Of a DNA stretch of 64,000 nt, positions 16,947 through 26,588 are shown one piece after another; the first letter of the stretch is position 1, and each line of letters opens with the position of its first letter. Under the pieces are notes generated by a model. It was given only the letters and a program-made list of their open reading frames with translations, made no database searches and was not told where the DNA came from. The translations under genes were made by a program, and so were the position numbers. Source of the stretch: Methanoculleus marisnigri JR1 (lineage in GTDB: Archaea; Halobacteriota; Methanomicrobia; Methanomicrobiales; Methanoculleaceae); assembly GCF_000015825.1 (NCBI RefSeq), contig NC_009051.1, positions 372,001-436,000 of the forward strand. Direction: 5' to 3'.

Positions 16947-17429
16947 ATGCAGATTGCAGTCATCGGGCGGGGGGACTGTTCCGTTGAGGAGTACGAAGCG
17001 GCGGAGACCATCGGCTACCTCATCGCCGGGAACCGCGAGACCGTCTGCTGCGGCGGACTCGGCGGGGTGATGGAGGCCGCCTGCAGGGGTGCAAAAGAGG
17101 CCGGCGGGACGACCATGGGCATCCTCCCGGACACCGGGGAAGGGAACGCCTTTCTCGATATCGTCATCCGTACCGGGCTGGGCCACGCGAGGAACGTCGT
17201 CCTGGTCAACTCGGCCGACGCGGTGATCGCCGTCGGGGGAGGCTACGGCACGCTCTCGGAGATTGCCGTTGCGCTCAAGACGGGAAAGCCGGTCTTCGGC
17301 CTTCTGACCTGGAAGATAGAGGGGGTGTTTGTCTGCGCCACGCCCGAGGAGGCGGTCATTCTCGCAGTTCGCGCAGGACGCCTGTCCCGGCCGTCTCGTA
17401 GCCCCCGAGGTCCCGGAGAATCTTCCTGA
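16947..17429 (+). CDS. TIGR00725-family protein (LOG-like Rossmann fold)
   Basis: 160 residues. It is related to the SLOG/LOG superfamily: MQIAVIGRG start, CCGGLGGVMEAACRGAKEAGG (the GG motif region), then VIAVGGGYGTLSEIAVALKTGKPVFGL. The latter corresponds to the PGGxGTxxE phosphate-binding motif of lysine decarboxylase-like/LOG proteins. Nucleotide binding is likely; the reaction is unknown. The last 74 bases overlap the end of the moeA-like gene on the opposite strand. The Ser/Arg/Pro tail (RLSRPSRSPRGPGESS) lies beyond the domain and is shaped by that overlap. Confidence 0.75.
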   Translation: MQIAVIGRGDCSVEEYEAAETIGYLIAGNRETVCCGGLGGVMEAACRGAKEAGGTTMGILPDTGEGNAFLDIVIRTGLGHARNVVLVNSADAVIAVGGGYGTLSEIAVALKTGKPVFGLLTWKIEGVFVCATPEEAVILAVRAGRLSRPSRSPRGPGESS

Positions 17430-19266
17430 ACGCCTCCGAGGAGACGGTCTCGATGAGAGCCGCGATCCGCGGGTCGTCGAGCATCTCGCGGTGCATCGCG
17501 AGCTCGTAGCGCTCCGTAGCCACCGGGACGAACGCGAGGTCGAGCGCTTTCGCGGCGCTGTAGACCCCCATCCCCGCGTCGACCTCCCCGGTCCGAACCG
17601 CAAGCGCCACTGCAAGGTGCGTCGTCACCTCGCGCTCGTAGCCGGGGATGAGGCCTGGGTCGATGCCGTGCTCCGCGAGGTGGTGGTCGAGGAGCATCCT
17701 GGTCCCCGACCCCCTCTGCCGGTTGACGAACGTCCGGCCGGGCAGTTCCTCAAATCCGAGGCCGTCGCGCGAGATGATGCCCTGCTGGCGCTCCGCGACA
17801 CAGAGGAGGACGAGGTCGGCGCCCGGCATGTAGCGCTCCAGGTAATGGATGTTGTAGGTGCCGTCGGGGGCGAGGAGGTGCATCGGGGCTGCGTGGCACT
17901 CCTGCTTTTTTAACGCGATCACTCCCCCCATGCTCCCGACGTGGGTGGAGTGGATGTCTACCCCGCGCGGCCGCACCAGGTCGGCCAGGTAGTCGAGGGC
18001 AGGGTCGTGGCTGCCGGTGACGAGCACCGCCTCCTCCGCCTCTGCGTGGGGGACGGTGAGCCGGACGTCCACGGCCTCCCCCGCCTCGGCCCCCTCCTTC
18101 TGCGATGGTATCTGCATGTAGCCGTTCGCCCGCACTGCGCTCATCTGGACGCCTGCGCCCCGTGATTGCGGGACCGCCACCCAGCGGCCGCCAATCCTTC
18201 CTGTCGAGAGGAGGACGAACTCGTCGGTCCCGATATCGGAGTGGAGGCTCGTCGTCAGCCGGGCCTCGACGTGATCGGGGTCGCGGACGGGCATGCCGTA
18301 GCGGGCGACGAGCGGCATCACGATCTCGCGGAGCACCGTCGCCGCGGCAAGAGGGTAGCCCGGGAGCCCGATAACCGGCTTTCCCTCGATCCTGCCGATG
18401 ATCACCGGCTTTCCGGGTTTGATGGCGACCCCGTGCGCCAGCACCTCGCCGAGATCTGCGATGACATCGGCGGTGTAGTCCCGGGTCCCGGCGGACGACC
18501 CCGCCGAGACGAACAGGATATCGTTCTCCGCGACGCCGCGCCGGATGGCGTCCCGGATCATCCCGTAGTCGTCCGGGACGATCCCGTAGCGGTGCGCCTC
18601 CACGCCCGCCTCCGCGAGGACCGCCGCGGCCATCAGGGTGTTGCTCTCCACCACCTTCCCGGGCGGGGGCATCTCGCCCGCCGGCACGAGTTCGCTCCCG
18701 GTAGGGATCAGGCCGGCGCGGAGGTTCATGACCGCAACCTCCGTGACGCCGTAGTTTGCAAGCGCCCCCAGATCGTGCGGCCGGATCCGGTGCCCCCTCG
18801 GGAGGATCATCTCCGACTCCCCGATGTCCTCGCCGACCGGGCGGATGTGCTGCCAGGGGCTGACCGGCTTTCGGACGGTATAGGTCTCGCCGTCGCGACG
18901 TTCCACGGGAGCGGAGCCGGAGACGTCGTCAGACTTCGACCCGACCCAGACGTCCTCGATCATCACCACCGCGTCGTAGCCGGGCGGGACGATGTTCCCC
19001 GTATTGACCCGCGCCGCGTCCGGGAGAGTCACCGGCCGCTGCTCGCTCGCGCCGACGGTATCGGCACTCCTGACCGCGATCCCGTCCATCGCCGAGAGGT
19101 GGATGGCGGGAACCGAGAACCGGGCGAATATGGACTCCGCGGTGATCTTCCCAACCGCCCCGGGATTCACCGGGATGCGGACGATCCCCGGAACCGCCGA
19201 AAAAGCGGTCTCAACAAGCGCCCGCGCCTCCGCGAGCGATATCACCGAGAGGTAGCGCTTCACCAC
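17356..19266 (-). CDS. Molybdopterin biosynthesis protein MoeA fused to a periplasmic-binding-like domain
   Basis: 636 residues. The first ~400 are a full MoeA (molybdopterin molybdotransferase) with SAMDGIAV, NTGNIVPPGYDAVVMIED, LIPTGSELVP, SAGSSAGTRDY and IKPGKPVIIG. The C-terminal ~220 residues form a PBP-like (PF12727-type) domain: VTGSHDPALDYLADL, GSMGGVIALKKQECHAAPMHL, VNRQRGSGTRMLLD, DAGMGVYSAA. This fusion is known in archaea. The PBP domain may bind molybdate, tungstate or a pterin ligand. The start is a GTG just inside the end of the upstream moeA (19260-19266), giving a coupled pair. Two MoeA paralogues suit a methanogen needing both Mo and W cofactors (inference). Confidence 0.9.
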   Translation of the reverse strand: MVKRYLSVISLAEARALVETAFSAVPGIVRIPVNPGAVGKITAESIFARFSVPAIHLSAMDGIAVRSADTVGASEQRPVTLPDAARVNTGNIVPPGYDAVVMIEDVWVGSKSDDVSGSAPVERRDGETYTVRKPVSPWQHIRPVGEDIGESEMILPRGHRIRPHDLGALANYGVTEVAVMNLRAGLIPTGSELVPAGEMPPPGKVVESNTLMAAAVLAEAGVEAHRYGIVPDDYGMIRDAIRRGVAENDILFVSAGSSAGTRDYTADVIADLGEVLAHGVAIKPGKPVIIGRIEGKPVIGLPGYPLAAATVLREIVMPLVARYGMPVRDPDHVEARLTTSLHSDIGTDEFVLLSTGRIGGRWVAVPQSRGAGVQMSAVRANGYMQIPSQKEGAEAGEAVDVRLTVPHAEAEEAVLVTGSHDPALDYLADLVRPRGVDIHSTHVGSMGGVIALKKQECHAAPMHLLAPDGTYNIHYLERYMPGADLVLLCVAERQQGIISRDGLGFEELPGRTFVNRQRGSGTRMLLDHHLAEHGIDPGLIPGYEREVTTHLAVALAVRTGEVDAGMGVYSAAKALDLAFVPVATERYELAMHREMLDDPRIAALIETVSSEAFRKILRDLGGYETAGTGVLRELRE

Positions 19267-20462
19267 AGGATCACCTCGACCTCTTCGCCGACCTCGAACC
19301 CCTCGCTCGATGCCGGGATCCGCACCACCCCTTCGCTCTGCACCAGGGTGTTGAGGAGTCCCGACTTGCCGAAGACCGGTGTCGCCTCCCCGCCGCTCGT
19401 GCTGACCCGGACATAGTCCTCCCGCCCGCGGGTGGAGGGAATGTTCTGGGTCAGCCGTGCGCGGACGGTTCGCCGGGAGACGGCGGTCTGCCGCATCGTC
19501 GCGAGTAGGTGATCGACGACGGCGACGAGCACGACGAAGGCCGAGGCCGGGTGTCCGGGGAGCCCGATGACCGGTTTACCCCGTGCAGTCCCGATGATGG
19601 TGGGTTTTCCGGGGGCGATGGCGATCCCGTGCACCAGCACCTTGCCGAGTTCCGCGAGGACCGCCGCGGTGTTGTCCCGCTCGTCTTTCGACGAGCCTCC
19701 CGAGACCAGGACCGCGTCGCACCGGTCAAGCGCCGAAGAGACCGCCCGCTTCAGCACCGGCCGTTCGTCCCTGACGATCCCGAAGTAGACCGGGTGGCAG
19801 CCCCGTTCCGTCACGAAAGCGCCCGCAAGATAGGAGTTCGCGTCCCGCACCTCGCCCGCACCGGGGGTCTCGGCGACGGGGACGAGTTCGTTTCCCGTGG
19901 ATATGATCCCGATCCGGGGCATCTTCACCACGCTGACCCGGTCGGCGCCGACCGCCGCGGCAACGCCGATCTCGCGGGGCGAGAGTACGCGCCCCCGTTC
20001 CAGAACCACCTTCCCCGCCCCGAAATCCTCGCCGCGAAAGACCACGTTCTCGCCGGGGGCTACCGGGCGGTGCACCAGGATGTCGTCTCCTATCTGCTCG
20101 GCGTGCTCGATCATCACCACCGCGTCCGCGCCCGTGGGGAGAGCGCCGCCGGTGGGGACGTACCGGCACGATCCGGGAGAGATGCTCCCGGCGTCCGCGC
20201 TTCCCATCCCGATCCTGCCCCGGCACTGGAGCATCGCCGGGATGGCCTCGGACGCCCCGGTGGTCTCGGCCGCGGCGACCGCGTAGCCGTCGACCGTCGA
20301 ACGGTCGAACCCCGGGATGTCGATATCGGCGAGGACGTCCTTCGCGAGAACCCGGTACAGGGCGTCTTCCAGCGGGACGTCCTCGCACCCGGGCGGCGGG
20401 GCGATCTTTTGCACCGCCTTTACGGCCTCGACGACGGATACGACCTCGAGGAACAGGCTCAT
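19260..20462 (-). CDS. moeA: Molybdopterin molybdenumtransferase MoeA
   Basis: 400 residues, the normal MoeA length. It inserts molybdate (or tungstate) into adenylylated molybdopterin. Motifs are FDRSTVDGYAV (substrate loop with Asp), GGALPTGADAVVMIEHAE, IISTGNELVPV, DAVLVSGGSSKDERDNT, IAPGKPTIIG and IGLPGHPASAF, with a beta-barrel domain IV at the end (EGFEVGEEVEVILW). It overlaps the small gene upstream by ATGA (20459-20462) and the MoeA-PBP gene downstream by 7 bases, so the three form one operon. Confidence 0.93.
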   Translation of the reverse strand: MSLFLEVVSVVEAVKAVQKIAPPPGCEDVPLEDALYRVLAKDVLADIDIPGFDRSTVDGYAVAAAETTGASEAIPAMLQCRGRIGMGSADAGSISPGSCRYVPTGGALPTGADAVVMIEHAEQIGDDILVHRPVAPGENVVFRGEDFGAGKVVLERGRVLSPREIGVAAAVGADRVSVVKMPRIGIISTGNELVPVAETPGAGEVRDANSYLAGAFVTERGCHPVYFGIVRDERPVLKRAVSSALDRCDAVLVSGGSSKDERDNTAAVLAELGKVLVHGIAIAPGKPTIIGTARGKPVIGLPGHPASAFVVLVAVVDHLLATMRQTAVSRRTVRARLTQNIPSTRGREDYVRVSTSGGEATPVFGKSGLLNTLVQSEGVVRIPASSEGFEVGEEVEVILW

Positions 20463-20641
20463 CTGAAGCAGCCCAGCTGACAGCCGCGGATCTTTATTCT
20501 CGGTTCGCGCTGGTTGCAGTACCGGGCGATATCCATCTTCGGGATGCTGTACTTCTCCGATATCTCGAAGGCCTGCGGGCAGGTAATCTCGTCTTCTATG
20601 CCGGATGCCTCGAAGGCTTTTCGTATCTTATCCTCGTCCAT
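20459..20641 (-). CDS. Small Cys-containing protein at the head of the moeA operon
   Basis: 60 residues from the ATG at 20641 (MDEDKIRKAFEASG). A longer in-frame start at 20695 lies in the promoter gap and is not favoured. The middle (CPQAFEISEKYSIPKMDIARYCNQ) has the shape of a helix-turn-helix. The end, KIRGCQLGCFR, has a C-x3-C pair. It is translationally coupled to moeA. I do not recognise a named family. Possible roles are a metal or redox sensor for the molybdopterin operon, or a small sulfur or metal carrier. Both are inference from context. Confidence 0.65.
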   Translation of the reverse strand: MDEDKIRKAFEASGIEDEITCPQAFEISEKYSIPKMDIARYCNQREPRIKIRGCQLGCFR

Positions 20642-20735
20642 AGTACCCACATGGTCTGCCTGAAGGGAGATAGGATTTACTATCGCGCCGGTCAAGCACT
20701 ACCATTTAGCAGCCCCGCGACCCATGTTGTACCCG

Positions 20736-22049
20736 ATGCGGATCGCGCTGATCAATTCACAACAGGACGTTGGAGGAGTAAACATCAAAAACCACCTCCA
20801 GACCCTGCTCGCGGCGGGCGGGCGGTGGCCGCTTGCGGAACAGCACGAACTGACGTTCTATGAGGTCGCAGGAAGGCTGATCCACCAGGACCGGATCGAC
20901 GAGGAGGTCGATGCCGATCTCATTCTTTTCATATCCCGGCACGCGAGCGTGCACCCGACGCCCGCCCTGACCGTACACGTCACCGGCAACTACGAGGGCG
21001 CCGACCTCGGCGGGGAGCCGGGAAGACTCGCTCCGGCAGCCCCTGCCTGGATGCACGCAATCCTCGGCAACCTCGCCGCCCGCGCCCCGGAGGGCTACCG
21101 GGTCTCCTACGAGGTGACGCATCACGGGCCGACGGCGCTCTCGACGCCCTCGCTCTTCGTCGAGATCGGGTCGACCGCGACCGAATGGGCCGATCCGGCC
21201 GCCGGAAGGGCGGTGGCGGAGAGCATCCTCGCCGCGGAGCCGCAGGAGACGATCGACCTCCTCGGCTTCGGCGGCACCCATTACGCCGTGCGGCAGACCG
21301 AGATCGCCCTCTCCTCCCGGGGCGCCTTCGGGCACATGGTCCCGACGCGGCAGATCGGTGCCGTAGATCCCGTTCTCCTCCGGACGATGCAGGAGGCGAG
21401 CGGCGCCGTGGCGGGCTACATCGACCGAAAATCCCTCACTAAAGATGACGCCGGGCGGATCGAGCGGATGCTCGGCGACGCCGCCCTCCCCCTCCTCTCC
21501 GAGTCGGAGATCCAGGAGGCGTCCGGCCTTGCGTGGGCGGCCTATCTCCGGGTCAGGGAACTTGCCGAGGAGATCGCTCCCGGGTCACGCGTCCGCATCC
21601 ACGATCTCAGGGGAGAAGGCACTCCCGCCGTGGTGCGGATAGGCCCCGGGTTGATTGAAGAAACGATAAAATCGGATAGATCGGGTTTTCTCAAGGGTCT
21701 CGATGAATTGCCGGTCGCTCATCTCTCGAAAGGCTCGAATGAAGTGTTATCGACGTTCATCTGCTTCGAAAACGAATCGTCCCGACTCGCAAGTGATATA
21801 ACTACCCTGTGTGTAAAACTCTTACTTATCTGTGAAAATGCTGTTATCGACGGTGATCACCTTGTCCTCCGGAAGGTGCGGTTCGACCCCGAAAAGGCGC
21901 GCAGACACGGGATCCCCAAAGGGCCGCTCTTTGCCATGCTTGCCGGCGGAAAGGCGGTCGAGATCGAGGGGAGGATGGTCACACCCGATGCAGTGCAGAC
22001 AACCAGCGTGAAGCGGATACATATCCCGGGATTGGAGAGATACATATGA
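20736..22049 (+). CDS. dtdA: Archaeal D-aminoacyl-tRNA deacylase (DTD2 type)
   Basis: 437 residues from the ATG at 20736 ([14 protein letters not shown]); an ATG 12 bases earlier is also in frame. DTD2 hydrolyses D-amino acids (e.g. D-Tyr, D-Asp) mischarged on tRNA. Recognisable motifs are [40 protein letters not shown] and [30 protein letters not shown]. About 150 extra residues follow the deacylase core of ~280, as in the longer members of this family; their role is unknown. Its stop overlaps the ftsZ start (ATGA at 22046-22049). Confidence 0.88.
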   Translation: MRIALINSQQDVGGVNIKNHLQTLLAAGGRWPLAEQHELTFYEVAGRLIHQDRIDEEVDADLILFISRHASVHPTPALTVHVTGNYEGADLGGEPGRLAPAAPAWMHAILGNLAARAPEGYRVSYEVTHHGPTALSTPSLFVEIGSTATEWADPAAGRAVAESILAAEPQETIDLLGFGGTHYAVRQTEIALSSRGAFGHMVPTRQIGAVDPVLLRTMQEASGAVAGYIDRKSLTKDDAGRIERMLGDAALPLLSESEIQEASGLAWAAYLRVRELAEEIAPGSRVRIHDLRGEGTPAVVRIGPGLIEETIKSDRSGFLKGLDELPVAHLSKGSNEVLSTFICFENESSRLASDITTLCVKLLLICENAVIDGDHLVLRKVRFDPEKARRHGIPKGPLFAMLAGGKAVEIEGRMVTPDAVQTTSVKRIHIPGLERYI

Positions 22050-23143
22050 AATCCATCGTAGAAGAGGCACTTTCACGGGCGCGAGAGGAGCAGCGTTTTG
22101 CTGAGCCCACGGAGGTCGACAAGGATCTTGAAGATCTCCTCATGGAACTCCGGACTGAGATCGCAGTCGTCGGGTGCGGGGGCGGCGGTTCGAACACGGT
22201 GACCCGGATGGCGGATGAAGGCATCAACGGGGCGCGGCTGATCGCTCTCAACACCGACGCGCAGCACCTCGTCAGAACCCGTTCGGATACCCGGATCCTC
22301 ATCGGAAGGCAGAGGACCCGCGGTCTTGGTGCGGGCTCGATCCCTCAGGTCGGCGAAGAAGCGGCCCTCGAGAACGAGGACGACATCAAGCTGGCCGTTC
22401 AGGGATGCGACATGGTCTTCATCACCACCGGGCTCGGTGGCGGCACCGGCACCGGCTCCGCACCCGTGGTCGCGAAGGCAGCGAGGGAGGAGGGCGCACT
22501 GACCATTGCGGTGGTCACCCTGCCGTTCACGGTGGAAGGCGCTATCCGGGGGCAGAACGCGGAGGCCGGCCTCGAGCGGCTCCGCGAGGTGGCGGATACC
22601 GTCATCGTCGTCCCCAACGACCGTCTGCTTGAGGTCGTGCCCCGGCTTCCGCTCCACGCCGCGTTCAAGGTCTCGGACGAGGTGCTGATGCGGGCGGTCA
22701 AGGGCATCACCGAACTCATCACGATGCCCGGTCTCGTCAACCTCGACTTCGCCGATGTCCGAACCGTCATGGAGCGGGGAGGCGTCGCGATGATCGGTAT
22801 GGGCGAGAGCGACAGTGAGGACAAAGCCGCCGACTCGGTCAAGAAGGCGCTGCGCTCCCCGCTGCTCGATGTCGATATCTCCGGTGCGACCGCGGCGCTC
22901 GTCAACGTGGTCGGCGGACCCGACATGACGATGTCCGAGGCCGAAGGCGTCATCCAGGAGGTCTACGACCGCATCGATCCCGATGCCCGCATCATCTGGG
23001 GTGCTCAGGTCGATCCCGATATGCAGGGCAAGATGCGTACGCTGCTCGTGGTCACCGGCGTCCGGTCACCACAAATATATGGGAGAAACGAGAAGAGTAT
23101 GCCGCGCATGATGAAACAGTTTGAGATCGACTTCCTGAAGTGA
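22046..23143 (+). CDS. ftsZ: Cell division protein FtsZ
   Basis: 365 residues. It is the tubulin-like GTPase that forms the division ring. The nucleotide-binding glycine loop [13 protein letters not shown] is near residue 130, preceded by [14 protein letters not shown] and NTDAQHL. The synergy-loop region ([23 protein letters not shown]) contains the catalytic Asp. The N-terminal ~35 residues are charged and the C-terminal tail ([19 protein letters not shown]) is short, as in archaeal FtsZ1. The order ftsZ-secE-spt5 is a common euryarchaeal arrangement. Confidence 0.97.
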   Translation: MKSIVEEALSRAREEQRFAEPTEVDKDLEDLLMELRTEIAVVGCGGGGSNTVTRMADEGINGARLIALNTDAQHLVRTRSDTRILIGRQRTRGLGAGSIPQVGEEAALENEDDIKLAVQGCDMVFITTGLGGGTGTGSAPVVAKAAREEGALTIAVVTLPFTVEGAIRGQNAEAGLERLREVADTVIVVPNDRLLEVVPRLPLHAAFKVSDEVLMRAVKGITELITMPGLVNLDFADVRTVMERGGVAMIGMGESDSEDKAADSVKKALRSPLLDVDISGATAALVNVVGGPDMTMSEAEGVIQEVYDRIDPDARIIWGAQVDPDMQGKMRTLLVVTGVRSPQIYGRNEKSMPRMMKQFEIDFLK

Positions 23144-23149
23144 GCCGGT

Positions 23150-23359
23150 ATGATGGATTATAAAGAGACGTTGGAGGAAGTAAAGTCGTTCAAGATCGAG
23201 GAGGAACTCTTCAAGAAGTACTGGCGCGTGCTGAAACTGGCACGGACGCCGACCCGCGACGAGTTCTCCAAGATCGCCATCGTGGCTGCGGCCGGAATCA
23301 TGCTTATCGGCCTTGTCGGCTTTATCATATACGAGATCATGCTGGTACTGCCCAAATGA
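23150..23359 (+). CDS. secE: Protein translocase subunit SecE (Sec61 gamma)
   Basis: 69 residues with one TM helix near 42-64 (IAIVAAAGIMLIGLVGFIIY). The amphipathic N-terminal helix ends with the conserved LKLARTPTRDEFSKIA stretch, typical of Sec61-gamma. It clamps SecY in the membrane. It overlaps spt5 by four bases (ATGA at 23356). Confidence 0.93.
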   Translation: MMDYKETLEEVKSFKIEEELFKKYWRVLKLARTPTRDEFSKIAIVAAAGIMLIGLVGFIIYEIMLVLPK

Positions 23360-23838
23360 TGGATATGGTTGAGAGCCCAAACAGGATATACGCGATAAAG
23401 ACGACCGCAAAGCAGGAGCGGACGGTAGCCGATAACATCGAGAAGGTGAGCCGCGAGCAGAAAGACATCCACGTGATGGCCGTCATGGTTCCCGAGGAAC
23501 TGAAAGGCTACGTCCTCGTGGAGAGCCCGGACTCCATCGCCCGCATAGAGCAGTTGGTGGAGCTGATCCCTCATGCGCGCGCGGTGGTGCAGGGCTCGAC
23601 GGCTCTCTCCGAGGTGGAGCATTTCCTGGTGCCGAAACCGGTGGTCAGCGGCATCACCGAGGGCACCATCGTCGAGATCATCGCCGGCCCGTTCAAGGGT
23701 GAGAAAGCGGTTGTCAAGCGTATCGATACCGGAAAGGAAGAGATTACGGTCGAACTCTACGAGAGTATGGTTCCGATCCCGATCACGGTCCGCGGCGACT
23801 CTGTTCGCGTCGTGGAGCGCTCGGAAGACGCTTCCTGA
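23356..23838 (+). CDS. spt5: Transcription elongation factor Spt5 (NusG homologue)
   Basis: 160 residues. NGN domain about 8-95 (IYAIKTTAKQERTVADNIEK...MAVMVPEELKGYVLVES) and a KOW domain near 105-135 (IAGPFKGEKAVVKRID). Spt5, with Spt4, binds the RNA polymerase clamp and raises processivity. The start overlaps secE. A second ATG at 23359 and a third at 23365 are possible. A T-run follows the gene at 23861-23867. Confidence 0.95.
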   Translation: MMDMVESPNRIYAIKTTAKQERTVADNIEKVSREQKDIHVMAVMVPEELKGYVLVESPDSIARIEQLVELIPHARAVVQGSTALSEVEHFLVPKPVVSGITEGTIVEIIAGPFKGEKAVVKRIDTGKEEITVELYESMVPIPITVRGDSVRVVERSEDAS

Positions 23839-23857
23839 AGAATACAACGCTAATTTC

Positions 23858-23868
23858 TTTTTTGTCCT
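23858..23868 (+). terminator. Oligo-T terminator after spt5
   Basis: ATTTCTTTTTTG about 25 bases after the spt5 stop codon. It separates the dtdA-ftsZ-secE-spt5 unit from the ribosomal stalk operon, which has its own TATA-like box. Confidence 0.45.
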
Positions 23869-23957
23869 GCCGCGTCCTGCTATACCGACGGCGATACGGT
23901 TCCCGACTGCCGGGCATGCAGTTCATGCACAGCTCGCATGCCGCGCGGGTACTGTAC

Positions 23958-23965
23958 TTTAAATC
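23958..23965 (+). promoter_or_regulatory. TATA box of the L11-L1-L10-L12 operon
   Basis: TTTAAATC with the expected start site near 23985-23990. This gives a leader of about 45 bases containing a small TTCC/GGAA inverted repeat near 24000-24013. Confidence 0.45.
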
Positions 23966-24032
23966 CTCTCACGTTGACCTTAGATAACCCAGGCAACTAT
24001 TCCCCTGAGGAATAATAAGCTGGTGAACTTGT

Positions 24033-24509
24033 ATGGCAGAAACGGTCGAGGTATTGGTACCCGGTGGCAAGGCAACAGCAGGCCCGCCTCTGGGGCCCGC
24101 GCTCGGACCTCTTGGTATCAACGTGAAGGCTGTCGTCGACGACATCAACAAGAAAACAGCCGAATTCAACGGCATGCAGGTGCCGGTGACGGTAACGGTC
24201 GACGATAAGAAGAACTTCACGATTGAGGTGGGCATTCCGCCCACGACGGCGCTCGTCATGAAAGAGGCCGGCATCACGAAGGGGTCTACAGAGCCGGGCG
24301 CTTTGGTGGCAGGAGATCTGCCGCTGGAGGCCGCCGTTCGTATTGCCCGTATGAAGTTTGATGGCATGCTCTCGTACGATCTGAAGTCCGCGGTCAAAGA
24401 GGTCCTCGGAACGTGCGTGAGCGTCGGTGTCACCGTCGAGGGGAAGAAGCCCCGCGAGATGATCCAGGCCGTCAACAACGGGGAGTACGACGGCGTACTC
24501 GTCGCATAG
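24033..24509 (+). CDS. rpl11: Large ribosomal subunit protein uL11
   Basis: 158 residues, with the diagnostic [23 protein letters not shown] near the N-terminus and the C-terminal RNA-binding half ([13 protein letters not shown]...[36 protein letters not shown]). It binds the GTPase-associated centre of 23S rRNA. It is first in the stalk operon and 51 bases from rpl1. Confidence 0.97.
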   Translation: MAETVEVLVPGGKATAGPPLGPALGPLGINVKAVVDDINKKTAEFNGMQVPVTVTVDDKKNFTIEVGIPPTTALVMKEAGITKGSTEPGALVAGDLPLEAAVRIARMKFDGMLSYDLKSAVKEVLGTCVSVGVTVEGKKPREMIQAVNNGEYDGVLVA

Positions 24510-24560
24510 ATGTCAGACAACCATAGAAGATCGTGAGGTCGTGTACTATGGAGGCAAAGG

Positions 24561-25202
24561 ATGGTTGATAAAACCAGTATACAGGAAGCCGTGAAGACGG
24601 CCCTCTCAAAGGCTCCGGAACGGAAGTTCAAGGAGAGCGTGGATATCACCGTCAACCTCAGGAATATCGATATGTCCCAGCCCAAGAATCGTATTGATGA
24701 GACGATTCATCTCCCGAACGGTTTTGACAACGTCAAGATCGCAGTTCTCGGGAAGGGCGACATTGTCACCCAGGCAAAAGAGGTGAATGTGGACCTCATC
24801 ATCGGACCTGAGGAGATCGAGCGGCTCGGGGGAGAGCCCCGCGAAGCGCGCAAGGTGGCGGGTGAGTACCGGTTCTTCCTTGCCGAGACGGCAATGATGC
24901 CTCTCGTCGGGCGTTATCTCGGTGTCAGGCTCGGTCCGCGCGGACGGATGCCGATGCCGGTTCCGCAGGGAATGGATATCCGGCCCATCGTTCAGCGTCT
25001 GAGGAGCTCCGTGAAGATCCGGACGAAGGACAAGAAGGTCTTCCACACGAAGGTCGGAACCTCCGGCATGGAGCCCGAGCAGATCGCCGAGAACATCGAC
25101 GCCGTCCTTCACAGGGTCGAGTCCGTCCTGGAGAGCGGAACGATGAACATCCACTCGGTGTACGTGAAGACGACCATGGGGCCGGCAGTGAGGGTGATCT
25201 GA
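24561..25202 (+). CDS. rpl1: Large ribosomal subunit protein uL1
   Basis: 213 residues. Motifs RKFKESVDITVNLRNID, GRYLGVRLGPRGRMPMPVP and VGTSGMEPEQIAENIDAVL are characteristic. It forms the L1 stalk and, in methanogens, is known to repress its own mRNA. The leader between rpl11 and rpl1 (24510-24560) contains a GATCGTGAGGTCGTG segment that could be the binding site (inference). The stop and the rpl10 start overlap as TGATG at 25200. Confidence 0.97.
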   Translation: MVDKTSIQEAVKTALSKAPERKFKESVDITVNLRNIDMSQPKNRIDETIHLPNGFDNVKIAVLGKGDIVTQAKEVNVDLIIGPEEIERLGGEPREARKVAGEYRFFLAETAMMPLVGRYLGVRLGPRGRMPMPVPQGMDIRPIVQRLRSSVKIRTKDKKVFHTKVGTSGMEPEQIAENIDAVLHRVESVLESGTMNIHSVYVKTTMGPAVRVI

Positions 25203-26242
25203 TGGCACTCTATACGCACCACCTGCCCCGGTGGAAGAAGGACGAAGTAGAGGAGATCAAGCGCGGTATCGAGGAGCACACGCTCGTCGGCGTCGTGGAC
25301 ATGTACGGCATTCCCGCCTCGCAGGTCCAGCAGATCCGGCGGAACCTCCGCGGCACGGCGAGGGTGAAGATGGCCCGCAACACGCTGATCGAGCACGCCT
25401 TAAACGAGCTCGGCGGCAGCGTCGCGACCTTGAACGACCACGCCGAAGGCCAGAGCGCCCTGATCTTCACGAACGAGAATCCTTTCAAGCTCTTCAAGCT
25501 GCTCGAGAAGACCAAGACGAAGATGGCGGCGAAGCCCGGCGAGACCGCTCCCGAGGATATCGTCATCCCGAAGGGTCCGACCAGCTTCAAGCCCGGCCCG
25601 ATCGTGGGCGAGCTCCAGCAGGTGGGCATTCCTGCAGCCATTGAGGGCGGAAAGGTCAAGATTCGCGAGACGAAGACGGTCGTGAAGAAGGGCGAGGTCA
25701 TCAACAAGAAGGTTGCCGAAGCTCTCGTGAAACTCGGCGTCAAGCCGATGGATGTCGGCCTCATCCTGCAGGCCGCATACTATCGCGAGACCATCTTCAC
25801 GCCGGACCTGCTCGCTATCGATGAGGAAGTCTACGCGAACAACATCGTGCTCGCGGCTCAGCAGGCGTTCAACCTCTCGGTCAACGCCGTCATTCCGACC
25901 AGACTTACCGTCGCGGCCATCATCGGCAAGGCGGTGAGCGAGGCCCGGAACGTGGGCGTCGAAGCGAGCATCTACGAGAAGGATATCGTCGATCTGATCA
26001 TCGGGCGGGCACAGCGCGAGATGCTGGCCGTCGCGCTCGCGGCGCAGGGCCGTGGGTTCGAGCTCGATGAGGCGACCCTGAAAGCCGCATCGGCTGCGAC
26101 CGCTGCGGCACCCGCGGCAGCAGCCCCGGCGGCAGCCGAGGATAAGGCCGAGGATAAGGCCGAGGAAGAAGAGACGGAAGAGGAGAAGAAGGAAGAGGAT
26201 GAAGAGGGCGGCATGGCCGGTCTCGGCGCCCTCTTCGGCTAA
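25202..26242 (+). CDS. rpl10: Large ribosomal subunit protein uL10 (P0)
   Basis: 346 residues: an rRNA-binding domain (1-105), the archaeal insertion domain (about 110-180), helical spines for L12 dimers (220-290), an Ala-rich hinge and an acidic tail ending [11 protein letters not shown]. The tail is almost identical to the end of L12, as expected for archaeal P-stalk proteins that recruit elongation factors. Confidence 0.97.
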   Translation: MALYTHHLPRWKKDEVEEIKRGIEEHTLVGVVDMYGIPASQVQQIRRNLRGTARVKMARNTLIEHALNELGGSVATLNDHAEGQSALIFTNENPFKLFKLLEKTKTKMAAKPGETAPEDIVIPKGPTSFKPGPIVGELQQVGIPAAIEGGKVKIRETKTVVKKGEVINKKVAEALVKLGVKPMDVGLILQAAYYRETIFTPDLLAIDEEVYANNIVLAAQQAFNLSVNAVIPTRLTVAAIIGKAVSEARNVGVEASIYEKDIVDLIIGRAQREMLAVALAAQGRGFELDEATLKAASAATAAAPAAAAPAAAEDKAEDKAEEEETEEEKKEEDEEGGMAGLGALFG

Positions 26243-26270
26243 TATCATTTCAAAAAGAGGTGAATGAACT

Positions 26271-26588
26271 ATGGAGTATATCTACGCTGCACTGCTCCTG
26301 CACAACGCAGGCAAAGATGTAACTGAAGAGAATGTGACTGCTGTCCTGAACGCGGCCGGTGTCGAGGTCCAGGACGCCCGCGTGAAGGCGCTCGTCGCCG
26401 CACTCGAGGACGTGAACATCGAGGAGGCCATCAGCAAGGCCGCCGTCGCGCCCGTCGCCGCTGCACCCGCCGCAGCCGCTGCACCTGCAGCCGCCGCGCC
26501 CGCAGCCGAGGAAGAGGCCGAGGAAGAGGGCAAGAAGGAAGAGGAAGAAGAGAGCGGCATGGCCGGTCTCGGCGCCCTCTTCGGCTAA
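26271..26588 (+). CDS. rpl12: Large ribosomal subunit protein P1 (archaeal L12)
   Basis: 105 residues. N-terminal dimerisation domain ([22 protein letters not shown]), an Ala/Pro hinge and a charged tail ending [11 protein letters not shown]. It is the flexible stalk protein that binds translational GTPases. Last gene of the operon; a T-rich stop follows at once. Confidence 0.97.
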   Translation: MEYIYAALLLHNAGKDVTEENVTAVLNAAGVEVQDARVKALVAALEDVNIEEAISKAAVAPVAAAPAAAAAPAAAAPAAEEEAEEEGKKEEEEESGMAGLGALFG

